Assembly: GCF_003610915.1 (NCBI RefSeq)
Contig: NZ_NSDJ01000001.1
Coordinates: forward strand, 1,612,001-1,676,000
Length of the DNA: 64,000 bases
From: Rahnella variigena
GTDB taxonomy: Bacteria; Pseudomonadota; Gammaproteobacteria; Enterobacterales; Enterobacteriaceae
Direction: 5' to 3'
In this document: positions 1 to 10,105 of the stretch, one piece after another
Position numbering within the stretch: position 1 is the stretch's first letter
Layout: the number at the start of each line of letters is the position of its first letter
Notes under the pieces: generated by a model
Databases searched by the model: none
Seen by the model: only the letters and a program-made list of their open reading frames with translations
What the model was told of the DNA's origin: nothing
Translations under genes and position numbers: made by a program

Positions 1-843
1 GTCACGACGGCCACCAAATGCGCCCACCGGCATACCGCCGCCGATGATTTTGCCCAGACAGGTCAGGTCAGGCATCACATCGTAATACTCCTGAGCGCCG
101 CCCAGCGCGACGCGGAAACCGGTCATCACTTCGTCGATAATCAGCAGTGCGCCAAACTCGTCACAAATCTTGCGCAGGCCCGGCAGGAATTCCGGCAAAG
201 GCGGCACACAATTCATGTTGCCCGCGACCGGCTCAACGATGATGCAGGCGATGTCGTCAGGGAATTGTTCGAACGCGGCACGCACTGAATCCAGATCGTT
301 ATAGGTACAGGTCAGGGTGTGTTTGGCGAAATCAGCCGGAACGCCCGGAGAGTTTGGCTGGCCAAGAGTCAGCGCGCCGGAGCCAGCTTTCACCAGCAGG
401 CAGTCGGCGTGGCCATGATAGCAGCCTTCGAATTTGACGATTTTATCGCGATGGGTGAAGCCGCGCGCCAGACGAATCGCGCTCATGGTGGCTTCGGTGC
501 CGGAGTTGACCATGCGCACCATGTCCATGCTTGGCACCAGACCGGTGACCAGTTCGGCCATTTTGACTTCCATTTCGGTCGGCGCGCCAAAGCTCAGGCC
601 ACGTTCTGCTGCTTCAATCACCGCGCTGCGGATTTCGGCATTGTTATGACCAAGCACCATCGGGCCCCACGAACCGACATAGTCGATATACGCTTTGCCA
701 TCGGCATCAAACAGGAAAGCGCCGTCAGCGCGTGCGATGAATAATGGCACGCCGCCAACGCCGGAGAAGGCACGTACCGGCGAGTTAACACCGCCCGGGA
801 TTAGCGCTTGCGCCTGCGTGAACAGACTTTCTGACTTACTCAT
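1..843 (-). CDS. hemL: Glutamate-1-semialdehyde 2,1-aminomutase, C-terminus cut by window edge
   Basis: PLP enzyme that converts glutamate-1-semialdehyde to 5-aminolevulinate in the cytosolic C5 heme pathway. The visible 281 residues are the N-terminal two thirds of a family usually near 427 aa. They begin [18 protein letters not shown] and include [26 protein letters not shown], the [10 protein letters not shown] aspartate stretch and [17 protein letters not shown], whose lysine binds PLP and lies close to the window edge. The ATG at 843 is preceded by a GAGTTGAAT-like stretch. The gene is divergent from clcA, as in E. coli. The gene continues beyond base 1, so truncation is an artefact of the window. 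Identification is secure. Confidence 0.97.
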   Translation of the reverse strand, partial: MSKSESLFTQAQALIPGGVNSPVRAFSGVGGVPLFIARADGAFLFDADGKAYIDYVGSWGPMVLGHNNAEIRSAVIEAAERGLSFGAPTEMEVKMAELVTGLVPSMDMVRMVNSGTEATMSAIRLARGFTHRDKIVKFEGCYHGHADCLLVKAGSGALTLGQPNSPGVPADFAKHTLTCTYNDLDSVRAAFEQFPDDIACIIVEPVAGNMNCVPPLPEFLPGLRKICDEFGALLIIDEVMTGFRVALGGAQEYYDVMPDLTCLGKIIGGGMPVGAFGGRRD

Positions 844-1027
844 TATTCAACTCCTGAAATTGCTGGGTTCTGGGTAAAGAAATTTTGTTGCGCCCATTCT
901 AGTGAACTGAGCGGCGTTATAAAACCGTAAACCGTGCTGCATTTTGTTGCTGATCCTGTCAGGGAGCCAATTTGTATGATTAAATTCATTCATCTTCCAT
1001 AACCATTTCTGTATTTTTCTTTCCGTG

Positions 1028-2491
1028 ATGAATGAATCTGAGACTGAGAATGTAGCGGGCGCGCACGTGCGCGGACCGCGTAAACGCAGCGAAGCGCTGC
1101 GCCTTTTACTCCGCCGTGACAAAACTCCGGTCACGATTTTGATCATGGCCGCACTGGTGGGCACGGTTGCTGGTCTGCTGGGCGTTGCTTTTGAAAAAAC
1201 CGTGAATCTGGTGATGGCGTTGCGTCTTTCGAGCGTTGGGATGTTCAGTGATTACTGGATCCTGCTCTGGCCGCTGACCTTTGTTATCTCGGCGGTCATG
1301 GCGATGTTCGGTTATTACCTGGTGCGCAAATTCGCGCCGGAAGCGGGCGGTTCGGGGATCCCGGAAATCGAAGGCGCGCTGGAAGAGTTGCGCCCTGTTC
1401 GCTGGTGGCGGGTGATCCCGGTGAAATTTTTTGGCGGTCTGGGTACGCTCGGCGCGGGAATGGTGCTGGGCAGGGAAGGGCCGACCGTGCAGATGGGTGC
1501 CAATGTCGGGAAAATGATGTTCGATATTTTCCGTCTGCGCAGCGCAGAAGCACGCCACTCACTGCTGGCGACCGGTGCGGCGGCCGGGCTTTCTGCGGCC
1601 TTTAACGCACCGCTGGCAGGCATTTTGTTCATCCTCGAAGAGATGCGCCTGCAATTTCGTTACAGCCTGATATCGATAAAAGCGGTGTTTATCGGTGTGA
1701 TCATGTCGAGCATCGTTTTCAGGATTTTCAACGGCGACGGCGCAGTGATCGAAGTGGGCAGGCTGGCCAACGCACCGCTGAATACGCTTTGGTTGTATCT
1801 GGTATTGGGGATGGTTTTTGGCGTGGTCGGCGTGATGTTTAACGCCCTGATTTTCCGCACGCAGGACATGTTTGCCCGTGTTCATGGCGGTAATCTGCGA
1901 AATATCCTGGTGATTGGCGGGATGCTGGGTGGATTTTGTGGCCTGCTCGGGCTGGTTCATCAGGAAGTCACCGGCGGCGGTTTTGCGCTGATCCCGCTGG
2001 CGGCGGCAGGAAAATACAGCCTGATGATGCTGCTGGTGATCTTTCTTGTTCGCGTGGTGACAACGCTTTTGTGCTTTGCTTCCGGCGCACCAGGCGGGAT
2101 TTTCGCCCCGATGCTGGCGCTCGGCACGCTGCTGGGCACGGCATTTGGTACCGCCGCGCTGACGTGGTTCCCGCAGTACGGTATCCAGCCCGCGACGTTT
2201 GCGATAGCCGGAATGGGGGCGCTGTTTGCCGCCAGTGTCCGTGCGCCGCTCACCGGTATTGTGCTGGTTCTTGAAATGACCGATAACTATCAGCTTATTT
2301 TACCGATGATCATTACCTGCCTTGGTGCGACCCTGTTGGCGCAGTTTTTAGGCGGTAAACCCTTGTATTCCGCGATCCTGACCCGCACCTTGCAGAGGCA
2401 GGAACGTGAAAATGCAGAGAAAGCGCAGGCAGAACCCGACGCCGAAGGCACCAATAAGCAGGACAGCGCAGCAAAAAATGCCCATACTTGA
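1028..2491 (+). CDS. clcA: H+/Cl- exchange transporter ClcA
   Basis: Inner-membrane CLC antiporter that exchanges two Cl- for one H+ and contributes to extreme acid resistance. The sequence shows GSGIPEIEG (about residues 108-116), GREGP with gating glutamate E150, the [12 protein letters not shown] internal proton glutamate, and the [15 protein letters not shown] selectivity segment. Length is 487 aa against about 473 in E. coli. The N-terminus starts either at this ATG or at the GTG three bases upstream, and neither has a strong Shine-Dalgarno. The charged C-terminal tail is longer and less conserved than the core. It is followed by erpA after 88 bp. Confidence 0.96.
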   Translation: MNESETENVAGAHVRGPRKRSEALRLLLRRDKTPVTILIMAALVGTVAGLLGVAFEKTVNLVMALRLSSVGMFSDYWILLWPLTFVISAVMAMFGYYLVRKFAPEAGGSGIPEIEGALEELRPVRWWRVIPVKFFGGLGTLGAGMVLGREGPTVQMGANVGKMMFDIFRLRSAEARHSLLATGAAAGLSAAFNAPLAGILFILEEMRLQFRYSLISIKAVFIGVIMSSIVFRIFNGDGAVIEVGRLANAPLNTLWLYLVLGMVFGVVGVMFNALIFRTQDMFARVHGGNLRNILVIGGMLGGFCGLLGLVHQEVTGGGFALIPLAAAGKYSLMMLLVIFLVRVVTTLLCFASGAPGGIFAPMLALGTLLGTAFGTAALTWFPQYGIQPATFAIAGMGALFAASVRAPLTGIVLVLEMTDNYQLILPMIITCLGATLLAQFLGGKPLYSAILTRTLQRQERENAEKAQAEPDAEGTNKQDSAAKNAHT

Positions 2492-2579
2492 ACCATACTT
2501 TCAGGTATTAGATAATGAGTACATTATTCAGACAGTCAATCCGGCGGCCTGAACAAATGCGGATTGGGAGTGAGAGATT

Positions 2580-2939
2580 ATGAGCGAAGCATTGATGAAT
2601 GACACAGCCGCGTTGCCGTTACAGTTTACTGAGGCCGCGGCACGTAAGGTACAGAACCTTATTTCGGATGAAGAAAATCCAAACCTGAAGCTGCGTGTTT
2701 ATATCACCGGTGGCGGTTGCAGCGGATTCCAGTACGGCTTTACCTTCGACGATAAAATTAACGACGGCGACATGACTATCGAGAAAGCCGGTGTGGCGCT
2801 GGTGGTTGACCCGATGAGCCTGCAATATCTGGTCGGCGGTTCAGTGGATTACACAGAAGGTCTGGAAGGTTCACGTTTCGTTGTGACCAACCCTAATGCT
2901 AAGACGACCTGTGGGTGCGGCTCTTCATTTAGTATTTAA
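2580..2939 (+). CDS. erpA: Iron-sulfur cluster insertion protein ErpA
   Basis: A-type Fe-S carrier that delivers clusters to apoproteins such as IspG/IspH in the cytosol. The three conserved cysteines are visible in [10 protein letters not shown] and the C-terminal [10 protein letters not shown]. The core [17 protein letters not shown] is essentially identical to E. coli. The start at 2580 gives 119 aa and has GGAG nine bases upstream. The in-frame ATG at 2595 ([10 protein letters not shown]) gives 114 aa, the usual family length, but has only a weak GAAG. I keep 2580 because of the ribosome site; either could be right. A strong terminator follows. Confidence 0.96.
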   Translation: MSEALMNDTAALPLQFTEAAARKVQNLISDEENPNLKLRVYITGGGCSGFQYGFTFDDKINDGDMTIEKAGVALVVDPMSLQYLVGGSVDYTEGLEGSRFVVTNPNAKTTCGCGSSFSI

Positions 2940-2985
2940 CTACCCTTCAAGCTCGAATGATCCAGGGTAAGAATCGTATAAATTG

Positions 2986-3018
2986 AAAGCCCGTTTGCTG
3001 ATGCAGACGGGCTTTTTT
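2986..3018 (+). terminator. Rho-independent terminator after erpA
   Basis: AAAGCCCGTTTGC pairs with GCAGACGGGCTTT (13 bp with one G-U pair) around a TGAT loop. Six T residues follow. It ends the clcA/erpA direction before the convergent small secreted gene. Confidence 0.9.
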
Positions 3019-3064
3019 AATGGTCAGCCGCGGGCTTTCAGGTAAGTAAGCATTCACCAAGGGG

Positions 3065-3310
3065 TTACCATTCAACGGTCACCAGCTTTGAATCCGTGCT
3101 GATCCCCGGTACGGCGGTGAGCATCATTTCGCTGATATGCGGTTGCATCATTGTCCGGCTGGCGCAGGTGACGGACGTGCCGCTGTGCGCAGCATCAATT
3201 TTACAGCTGGGTAAAATGGTCAGGCTGATATGAATCTCGCCACTTGTCATGCCAGCGACAGCAACCAGCGGGCTCAAAGCGAGCAACGCACTGAGTAATA
3301 AAGCTTTCAT
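3065..3310 (-). CDS. Small secreted protein, function unknown
   Basis: The 81-aa protein has a clear Sec signal peptide (MKALLLSALLALSPLVAVAG) and a roughly 60-residue mature part. Two cysteines lie in ILPSCKI and VTCAS, a spacing compatible with one disulfide. The alternating polar/hydrophobic pattern suggests beta strands. The ATG is preceded by AGGAAAG at good spacing, which supports real translation. It occupies the place where E. coli has yadS between erpA and btuF. The C-SCKI...VTC pattern is loosely like the start of spore-coat-U/fimbrial domains, but the protein is too short for one. I do not recognise the family; a periplasmic location is inferred from the signal peptide. Confidence 0.7.
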   Translation of the reverse strand: MKALLLSALLALSPLVAVAGMTSGEIHISLTILPSCKIDAAHSGTSVTCASRTMMQPHISEMMLTAVPGISTDSKLVTVEW

Positions 3311-3635
3311 TAAATTTCTTTCCTGCTGGTGTAATAAAAATTCAGCCCAGGCTGAAAAAGTTATCGGTAAAGTTTTCGAAGCCTTTAATCCGGATTTCTT
3401 ATGTTCCGGATGGAAATCACGCTTTTCTCTGACGTTTCTTTTTACTCACACGCCAGACTTTTTATATTTCGTCGTATAACAACGTTGTATAACAAAGAGA
3501 TAATAATAAAGCGGGGAACGGTATTGCAGCGAAGATTTTACGCCGGACATGTTACCAGATGACAGCACTGAATTATTGATTTTGGTTAATAAAGGAACAA
3601 TTCAGAAAAGTGCGACACTTAATGTTAGTAAGCAT
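3311..3635. other. Intergenic region upstream of the small secreted gene
   Basis: This 325-bp AT-rich stretch lies between the start of the minus-strand secreted-protein gene and the end of btuF. It should carry the promoter of the former. The only distinct structure is the perfect 10-bp palindrome ACAACGTTGT at 3479-3488. No convincing ORF is present. Confidence 0.5.
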
Positions 3636-4451
3636 TTACCTTTCAGGCAGGGCGGCCAGTTGCGGACAAAGCTGTTGTGCCGCCAGCAAAATTCGTGGTC
3701 CGGCACGGCTGAACCAGTCTGCATCCAGCGCAATGACCTGCGCTTTAAGCAGCGAATGCCAGTAATCTTCAATGACCTGTTTTTGCGACTTTCCGCCAGA
3801 AATAACAATAACCTGTGGCTGACGGGTTAAAACCTGTTCCCGGCTGATCTGAGGCCAGGGAACGCGGCTGTCGGCAAATATGTTTTTTGCTCCGCAGACA
3901 TCCAGCACTTCGCTTTGCATCGTGGCGGCAGAAGCCGTAAACAAGGGTTGCGTGCCGAACTGTATGAACGCCGGAACCGGTGTTTGCCGGTGATACTTCT
4001 GCTTAAGTGCCTGCCATTGCTGGCGAAACGTTTCTGCGGCGTTCTGCGCGGTGGCAGGAGAAGGGCTGTACGAGGCGAGTTGTTCCAGCGCCTGTGCCAC
4101 CTGATCCGCATTTTGCGGGTCAAGATAGAGCACTTTGATGCCAAGAGACGTCAGCTGATCCAGCGGACGCTGAGGATTTCCGCCGCGCCAGGCGAGCACC
4201 AGATCGGGTTTAAGCGTCAGAATACGTTCGACGTTGATCCCCTGCCAGTTCGCCACCTGTTCCAGCTTGCTGGCCTGCGGCGGATAATCGGAGTAAGCAC
4301 TAACTCCGACTAACTGACCACCGAGACCCGCCGCGTACGCCAGTTCTGTCAGATTGGGCGCCAGACTGACCACCCGTTGCGCCGGTGCCGCTGTGGCCGT
4401 CAGAGGCAGCCACAGGCAGCAGAGTGCCAGACAAAACCCGCGAACAATCAC
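3636..4451 (-). CDS. btuF: Vitamin B12 ABC transporter periplasmic binding protein BtuF
   Basis: Periplasmic cobalamin-binding subunit that feeds BtuCD. After a signal peptide ending TATAA come the family hallmarks [65 protein letters not shown] and [16 protein letters not shown] [12 protein letters not shown]. Length 271 aa is normal. The start is a GTG whose last bases overlap the mtnN stop (GTGA), so translation is coupled to mtnN, as in the E. coli btuF-mtnN arrangement. btuCD are not in this window. Confidence 0.95.
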   Translation of the reverse strand: MIVRGFCLALCCLWLPLTATAAPAQRVVSLAPNLTELAYAAGLGGQLVGVSAYSDYPPQASKLEQVANWQGINVERILTLKPDLVLAWRGGNPQRPLDQLTSLGIKVLYLDPQNADQVAQALEQLASYSPSPATAQNAAETFRQQWQALKQKYHRQTPVPAFIQFGTQPLFTASAATMQSEVLDVCGAKNIFADSRVPWPQISREQVLTRQPQVIVISGGKSQKQVIEDYWHSLLKAQVIALDADWFSRAGPRILLAAQQLCPQLAALPER

Positions 4452-5152
4452 TCTTCTGACGCTGCCAGCGCTTTCAGCATCGCATCAACCATCAGGGTAG
4501 ATTGCTGTGCTGCAACGACCAGGAACTCTTCAAAGCTCAGGTGCGATTCACCGTCTGCCACGTCAGAAATGGCGCGAACGACCACGAACGGCGTGTCAAA
4601 CAGATGGCACACGTGACCGACGGCTGCCGCTTCCATTTCCACTGCCGCGACCTGCGGGAAAGTGGCGCGGATACGAGCCAGAGGCGCAGCACCATTAATG
4701 AATGCGTCGCCGCTGCACACCAGACCGCGGACGGCGTTTAAATTCAGTTCACGGATGCAGTTTTCTGCCAGCGTAATCAGTTCCGGATCCGCAGTGAAAG
4801 CCGCAGGGCAACCGGCCATCTGGCCTGGTTCATAACCAAACGCGGTGACGTCAGCATCGTGATAACGCACTTCATCAGATACCACGATATCGCCCACTTT
4901 CAGCGTTTTCGCCAGCCCACCCGCGGAACCGGTGTTGATCACCACATCAGGACGGCAATGTTCCAGCAACAGCGTGGTGCCCATCGCCGCAGACACTTTA
5001 CCGATGCCAGATTTCAGCAGCGCCACGTCTACGCCGTGCAGCTGACCGGTATAGATTTCGCAGCCCGCGCGTTCGATAGTCTGACGATTGATGATTTTGT
5101 CGCGCAGCAGGGTGACTTCCTGCTCCATTGCACCGATGATGCCTACTTTCAT
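4448..5152 (-). CDS. mtnN: 5'-methylthioadenosine/S-adenosylhomocysteine nucleosidase
   Basis: Cytosolic nucleosidase that cleaves MTA, SAH and 5'-deoxyadenosine in methionine salvage and autoinducer-2 formation. The protein begins [13 protein letters not shown] with the general-acid region glutamate E12. It contains the purine/ribose motif [12 protein letters not shown] and the catalytic aspartate in AISDVADG. The open frame extends 21 codons upstream, but the ATG at 5152 gives 234 aa, matching the family (232 in E. coli). btuF overlaps its stop codon, and dgt is divergent. Confidence 0.96.
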   Translation of the reverse strand: MKVGIIGAMEQEVTLLRDKIINRQTIERAGCEIYTGQLHGVDVALLKSGIGKVSAAMGTTLLLEHCRPDVVINTGSAGGLAKTLKVGDIVVSDEVRYHDADVTAFGYEPGQMAGCPAAFTADPELITLAENCIRELNLNAVRGLVCSGDAFINGAAPLARIRATFPQVAAVEMEAAAVGHVCHLFDTPFVVVRAISDVADGESHLSFEEFLVVAAQQSTLMVDAMLKALAASEE

Positions 5153-5322
5153 ATAAATACTCGCAGATGTGGTTGGAATAAGCCGCAGCTTGTGCGGAAT
5201 TGACGGTTTAATCACGAAAACAATGGCCGATAGTCTATCATGGCTAATGACAAGAGATAATGCGTTTGGGATGCTGTCCTGGTGTCGGTTTGACGCGCGA
5301 GTGGCTGAAAAGGTGGGAAATC

Positions 5323-6837
5323 ATGTCCGGGATCGATTTTAAAGCGAAATTCAATTTTCAGCGTCCTTTCAGCGCCCCGATTGAGGCGCGTGATGTGTAC
5401 GACGTGGTTCGCCAGTTTGAAAGCGATCGCGGGCGTATTATCAACTCCGCCGCCATCCGCCGTTTGCAGCAAAAAACGCAGGTTTTTCCGCTGGAGAAAA
5501 ACGCCGCCGTCCGCAGCCGTCTGACCCATTCCCTTGAAGTTCAGCAGGTTGGCCGTCATATCGCCAAAGAAGTGCTCCATCGTCTGCGCCGTCAGGGGAA
5601 ACTCGAGGCATATGGCCTTGACGATGTCACCGATCCATTCGAAAGCGTGGTCGAAATGGCCTGCCTGATGCACGATATCGGCAATCCCCCGTTCGGACAT
5701 TTTGGTGAATCGGCTATTAATAACTGGTTTGCCAAAAGGATGGATACTGACAGTTGTGGCGAAACGCCGCAGGAAACAGATTCCTGTATGGTGGCCTGTT
5801 TACGCCTGACGTCCGGGGACGTTGAACTCAATCAGTTGCGCAGCAAAATCCGCTACGATCTGTCTAATTTTGAAGGCAACGCGCAGGCCATCCGGCTGGT
5901 ATTTACCCTGCTGAAACTCAATCTGACCTACAGCCAGACCGCCTGCATTTTGAAATATACCCGTCCGGCGTATTCGATGGCTAAACTGCCTTCCCATGAT
6001 TACCTGATGAAAAAACCGGGTTTTTATCTGGCGGAAGAGCCGTTTATTAAAGAGTTGCGCAGCGAACTGAGTCTGGGTGAGTTCAACCGTTTTCCGCTCA
6101 CCTACATTATGGAAGCGGCGGATGATATTTCTTACTGTATTGCGGATCTCGAAGATGCGGTCGAAAAAAACATTTTTAGCGTCGATCAGCTCTATCATTA
6201 TCTGTATCGCGAATGGGGCGAGATTGAGAAAAACGACTTCTTCGATAAAGTGGTTCGTACCGCTTACGAGAAAATGGATAAAGCCAAAACCTTCCGTAAT
6301 CCGGTCGATTACTTCTTTATGGAATTGCGTGTTCAGACTGTCAAACAACTTGTCCCGCACGCGGCACGCCGCTTCATTGATAATATAGAAGATATTTATC
6401 AGGGCACGTTTAATCATGCCCTGCTCGAAGATGACAGTCAGGCTAATCGTTTGTTAGAGATTTATAAAAGCGTGGCTTTCAAACAGGTTTTCAATCATCA
6501 CGAAGTAGAAGAACTGGAATTGCAGGGCTACCGGGTGATCAGCGGATTACTGGATATTTACAGCCCGTTGCTGGACATGCCGCTTTCGGATTTTTCGCAG
6601 CTGGTTCAGGAAGATACACACAGGAAATATCCTATAGAAACCCGTCTTCTGCATAAGATCTCTGCCAAGCATCGTCTGGCTTACAACAATGCCGTGACGG
6701 CGCTGGAAGGATTACCGGTCGCAAACCATGCGGCGCAGGAGTTTTATTACCGGGCGAGAATGATTCAGGATTATATCAGCGGAATGACTGACCTTTATGC
6801 GTATGATGAATACAGAAGACTCATGGCGGCTGAGTAA
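5323..6837 (+). CDS. dgt: dGTP triphosphohydrolase
   Basis: HD-domain enzyme that hydrolyses dGTP to deoxyguanosine and triphosphate and so affects dNTP pools. Metal-binding residues are visible in [14 protein letters not shown] and [47 protein letters not shown] and the C-terminal [18 protein letters not shown] match Dgt closely. The ATG at 5323 has AGGTGGG upstream and gives 504 aa (505 in E. coli). The open frame extends to an ATG at 5260, which is probably not used. The gene is upstream of and co-directional with degP, 208 bp away. Confidence 0.96.
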   Translation: MSGIDFKAKFNFQRPFSAPIEARDVYDVVRQFESDRGRIINSAAIRRLQQKTQVFPLEKNAAVRSRLTHSLEVQQVGRHIAKEVLHRLRRQGKLEAYGLDDVTDPFESVVEMACLMHDIGNPPFGHFGESAINNWFAKRMDTDSCGETPQETDSCMVACLRLTSGDVELNQLRSKIRYDLSNFEGNAQAIRLVFTLLKLNLTYSQTACILKYTRPAYSMAKLPSHDYLMKKPGFYLAEEPFIKELRSELSLGEFNRFPLTYIMEAADDISYCIADLEDAVEKNIFSVDQLYHYLYREWGEIEKNDFFDKVVRTAYEKMDKAKTFRNPVDYFFMELRVQTVKQLVPHAARRFIDNIEDIYQGTFNHALLEDDSQANRLLEIYKSVAFKQVFNHHEVEELELQGYRVISGLLDIYSPLLDMPLSDFSQLVQEDTHRKYPIETRLLHKISAKHRLAYNNAVTALEGLPVANHAAQEFYYRARMIQDYISGMTDLYAYDEYRRLMAAE

Positions 6838-7045
6838 TTTGTTTTTAAAAAGACAAGTTGAACTCTCTTTAATTTTCTTTACGGAACTGTCTGAAAAAAC
6901 GCCATTTGTAAATACTGACAATAATTTTTTACCATTGTCAGATCGACCCTGATGAACTTCACGCTATTAATACCATCTCAGTATCACGACTACCAAGCAA
7001 AGCGACTATTTTGGTTGCCACAATAATTTTAAGAGATCCTGAAAA

Positions 7046-8497
7046 ATGAAAAAATCGAGTTTATTCCTCAGCGCATTAGCGTTAAGTATCGGTATGGCAA
7101 TGGCCCCGGTTTCTTCTGCACTGGCTGCTGAAACAGCGTCTTCGTCCGCCAGCTCTACACAGCTGCCAAGTCTGGCGCCAATGCTGGAAAAAGTGATGCC
7201 ATCCGTGGTGAGCGTGAACGTGGAAGGCAGTGCGTCGGTAAAAACACCGCGCATGGGCCAGCAGTTCCAGCAGTTCTTTGGTCAGAACTCGCCGCTGTGC
7301 CAGGACGGTTCTCCGTTCCAGGGTTCACCGGTTTGTCAGGGCGGCGGTCAGGGACCAGATGGTCAGCCAGCACCTGAGCAGAAAGAAGATTTCCGCGCGC
7401 TGGGTTCCGGCGTCATCATTGATGCCGATAAAGGTTATGTGGTTACCAACAATCATGTAGTTGATAACGCGACAAAAATCAGCGTTCAGCTGAACGATGG
7501 CCGTAAATTCGACGCGAAAGTGATCGGTAAAGATCCGCGTTCAGACATCGCGGTTATCCAGCTGCAAAACGCGAAAAACCTGACAGCCATTAAAATGGCC
7601 GATTCCGAGCAACTGCGCGTCGGTGATTACACCGTGGCTATCGGTAACCCGTATGGTCTGGGCGAAACCGTGACTTCCGGTATCGTTTCTGCACTGGGAC
7701 GTTCCGGCCTGAATATTGAAAACTACGAAAACTTCATCCAGACGGATGCGGCGATCAACCGCGGTAACTCCGGCGGTGCGCTGGTGAACCTGAACGGTGA
7801 ACTGATTGGTCTGAATACAGCGATCCTGGCTCCGGACGGCGGCAACATCGGTATCGGTTTTGCGATCCCAAGTAACATGGTGAAAAACCTGTCCAAACAG
7901 ATGATTGAGTTCGGTCAGGTGAAACGTGGCGAACTGGGCATCATGGGTACCGAGCTGAACTCTGAACTGGCGAAAGCCATGAAAGTCGACGCACAGCGCG
8001 GCGCATTCATCAGCCAGGTCATGCCGAAATCTGCGGCAGAGAAAGCGGGCATCAAAGCCGGTGACGTGATCCTGAGCATGAACGGCAAGCCAATCAGCAG
8101 CTTCGCCTCGTTCCGTGCTGACATCGGCACCATGCCAATTGGTACCAAAGTCACGCTGGGTCTGCTGCGCGAAGGCAAACCGATGAACGTGGATGTCACC
8201 ATTGAACAAAGCACGCAGACGCCTAAAGTCGAATCCGGCAATATTTATACCGGCATCGAAGGCGCTGAACTCAGCAACGGTTCAGCAGGTGATCAGAAAG
8301 GTGTGAAAGTCGATGAAGTGAAAGCCGGTTCTACCGCAGCACGCATTGGCCTGAAAAAAGGCGACGTGATCTTGGGTGTGAACCAGCAGAAAGTCACCAA
8401 TCTGGGTGAACTGCGTAAAATTCTCGATACCAAACCAAACGTTCTGGCGCTGGACATTCAGCGTGGTGACACCTCGATTTACCTGCTGGCACAGTAA
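7046..8497 (+). CDS. degP: Periplasmic serine endoprotease/chaperone DegP
   Basis: HtrA-family periplasmic protease that degrades and refolds misfolded envelope proteins as caged oligomers. The signal peptide ends SSALAAE. The triad is H137 (VTNNHVVDNA), D167 (RSDIAVIQL) and S242 (RGNSGGALVN). The LA loop is Q-rich and keeps two cysteines, C85 and C97, as in E. coli DegP. Two PDZ domains follow, roughly residues 280-370 and 390-480. Length 483 aa against 474. The intergenic region probably holds stress promoters, but I could not define a convincing sigma-E site. A terminator lies 23 bp downstream. Confidence 0.97.
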   Translation: MKKSSLFLSALALSIGMAMAPVSSALAAETASSSASSTQLPSLAPMLEKVMPSVVSVNVEGSASVKTPRMGQQFQQFFGQNSPLCQDGSPFQGSPVCQGGGQGPDGQPAPEQKEDFRALGSGVIIDADKGYVVTNNHVVDNATKISVQLNDGRKFDAKVIGKDPRSDIAVIQLQNAKNLTAIKMADSEQLRVGDYTVAIGNPYGLGETVTSGIVSALGRSGLNIENYENFIQTDAAINRGNSGGALVNLNGELIGLNTAILAPDGGNIGIGFAIPSNMVKNLSKQMIEFGQVKRGELGIMGTELNSELAKAMKVDAQRGAFISQVMPKSAAEKAGIKAGDVILSMNGKPISSFASFRADIGTMPIGTKVTLGLLREGKPMNVDVTIEQSTQTPKVESGNIYTGIEGAELSNGSAGDQKGVKVDEVKAGSTAARIGLKKGDVILGVNQQKVTNLGELRKILDTKPNVLALDIQRGDTSIYLLAQ

Positions 8498-8520
8498 TTC
8501 GTCAGCACGGCTTTTGGGTA

Positions 8521-8546
8521 AGGCACGCTCCGGCGTGCCTTTTTTT
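8521..8546 (+). terminator. Rho-independent terminator after degP
   Basis: AGGCACGC and GCGTGCCT form an 8-bp GC-rich stem around a TCCG tetraloop, followed by an uninterrupted T run. Confidence 0.95.
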
Positions 8547-8579
8547 ATGCCCGTATTTTATGCCAATGTTTTATGCCAG

Positions 8580-8591
8580 TTGGGCATTTGC
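8580..8591 (+). promoter_or_regulatory. Candidate CdaR operator, copy 1
   Basis: TTGGGCATTTGC. The 11-bp core TGGGCATTTGC occurs here, again 58 bp downstream at 8639, and at 9927 before gudP. These are the two promoter regions expected to be controlled by CdaR. That the motif is the CdaR site is inference from placement. Confidence 0.5.
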
Positions 8592-8636
8592 TTAAAAATG
8601 TGACTTTCGCCGCAACTTCAACAGGTGCTTCTGCTC

Positions 8637-8649
8637 TTTGGGCATTTGC
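8637..8649 (+). promoter_or_regulatory. Candidate CdaR operator, copy 2
   Basis: TTTGGGCATTTGC lies 70 bp before the cdaR start codon. It shares the 11-bp core with copies 1 and 3. Two phased copies before cdaR fit autoregulation, which is known for E. coli CdaR. Confidence 0.5.
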
Positions 8650-8718
8650 ATAATGTATGGCAGCAACGCGCTGGGTATGCTCTCTGAACAAAAAACAATA
8701 AGCCAAGGCAGGGGATCC

Positions 8719-9879
8719 ATGTCGGCGTATCATCTCGATGCAAAGCTGGCGCAACAGATTGTTGCCCGCACCATGCAAATTATTGATAGTAATGTGAATG
8801 TCATGGATGGCCGCGGAAGAATAATCGGCAGTGGCGACGATCAGCGTCTTGGTGAATTGCACGAAGGCGCATTGCTGGCAATTTCACAGGAACGTATTGT
8901 CGATATTGATGAAGGCGTCGCCAGGCATTTGCACGGTGTGCGTCCGGGGATCAACCTGCCGTTGCGTATTGACGGGCAGATCGTCGGCGTGATCGGCCTG
9001 ACCGGTAATCCTTCCCAGCTACGGCAATATGGCGAACTGGTGTGTATGACCGCCGAAATGATGCTTGAGCAGGCGCGTTTGCTGCACATGCTGGCGCAGG
9101 ACAGCCGTCTGCGCGAAGAACTGGTGCTCAATCTTATCCGCGTGGATGAACTTTCTCCGGCGCTGATGGAATGGGCGCAGCGTCTGGGCATTGACCTGAA
9201 CCGTCCGCGTGTGGCGGCCGTGGTCGAAGTTGACAGCGGACAGCTCGGCGTCGATTCCGCCATGGCCGAGCTGCAACAGCTGCAAACATTGCTCACCACG
9301 CCGGAGCGCGACAACCTGATCGCTATTGTCTCCCTCACCGAAATGGTGGTGCTGAAACCGGCGCTGAACAGCTACGATCGCTGGGATGCGGACGGACACC
9401 GCCAGCGTATCGATCACCTGCTTTCCCGCATGACGGAAACCGGCCGCCTGCGAGTGCGTATTTCGCTGGGTAACTTTTTCACCGGTCCCGGCAGCATTGC
9501 CCGTTCCTACCGGACCGCGCGCACCACCATGACCGTCGGCAAGCAGCGGATGCCCGAACAGCGCTGTTACTTCTATCAGGATTTGATCCTGCCCGTACTG
9601 CTCGACAGTCTGCGCGGTGGCTGGCAGGCCGACGAGCTGGTTCGTCCGCTGGCGCGGCTGAAAGCAACGGACGGCAACGGTTTACTGCGCCGCACGCTGA
9701 CATCCTGGTTCCATAATAATGTGCAGCCGACCGCCACCTCAAAAGCGTTATATATCCATCGCAATACGCTGGAATATCGCCTTAACCGTATCTCGGAATT
9801 AACCGGTCTGGATCTGGGTAATTTCGACGATCGTTTATTGCTGTATGTCGCGTTGCAATTAGATAACGATCAGTTGTGA
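8719..9879 (+). CDS. cdaR: Sugar diacid regulator CdaR
   Basis: Transcription activator of glucarate, galactarate and glycerate catabolic genes. The N-terminal diacid-binding domain (about 1-135) contains INVMDxRGRIIGSG-type and GVIGLTGNPSQLRQYGELVC segments. The middle is GGDEF-like. The C-terminal PucR-type helix-turn-helix (about 325-382) shows ATSKALYIHRNTLEYRLNRI. The ATG at 8719 follows GGCAGGGG and gives 386 aa (385 in E. coli). The frame is open further upstream, but that part does not match the family and overlaps the repeated motif. It sits directly before its presumed targets gudPXD, unlike E. coli where they are separate. Confidence 0.96.
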   Translation: MSAYHLDAKLAQQIVARTMQIIDSNVNVMDGRGRIIGSGDDQRLGELHEGALLAISQERIVDIDEGVARHLHGVRPGINLPLRIDGQIVGVIGLTGNPSQLRQYGELVCMTAEMMLEQARLLHMLAQDSRLREELVLNLIRVDELSPALMEWAQRLGIDLNRPRVAAVVEVDSGQLGVDSAMAELQQLQTLLTTPERDNLIAIVSLTEMVVLKPALNSYDRWDADGHRQRIDHLLSRMTETGRLRVRISLGNFFTGPGSIARSYRTARTTMTVGKQRMPEQRCYFYQDLILPVLLDSLRGGWQADELVRPLARLKATDGNGLLRRTLTSWFHNNVQPTATSKALYIHRNTLEYRLNRISELTGLDLGNFDDRLLLYVALQLDNDQL

Positions 9880-9890
9880 CAGCCATCACA
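9875..9890. promoter_or_regulatory. CRP-cAMP binding site upstream of gudP
   Basis: TGTGACAGCCATCACA is a perfect TGTGA-N6-TCACA palindrome. It overlaps the cdaR stop codon and lies about 215 bp before gudP. Catabolite control of hexarate use is expected. The start of transcription is not visible from sequence alone. Confidence 0.75.
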
Positions 9891-9926
9891 GCTGTTTCAT
9901 TTTTTGTGAAACAACTCGCACCGCGC

Positions 9927-9937
9927 TGGGCATTTGC
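9927..9937 (+). promoter_or_regulatory. Candidate CdaR operator before gudP, copy 3
   Basis: TGGGCATTTGC repeats the core seen twice before cdaR. A partial inverted copy, AAATGCAAA, follows at 9946-9954. Confidence 0.5.
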
Positions 9938-10105
9938 CTCAGGATAAATGCAAAGCGCGGTTCAAGCCTGTTGTATTGCCCAATGAGTAAAAGGAATGTT
10001 GTTCATATACTGGCTGCGTTCCTTCCTCTCTGAACCCTACAGTTCTGTGACTGGAATGACTTTTATCTCTGTTTAGAGGCGTTGTCATTAATTCCGGAGA
10101 ACACC

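Noticed and set aside
6883..6910. Possible sigma-E promoter for degP starting GGAACT
   Set aside because: The -35-like GGAACT is present, but no TCTGA/TCAAA-like -10 lies at 15-18 bp, and no clear CpxR pair (GTAAA-N5-GTAAA) was found.
7541..8209. Open frame of 222 codons antisense to degP
   Set aside because: The composition (many H, Q, F) is typical of reverse reading of a GC-rich gene, and degP covers the region with all catalytic residues.
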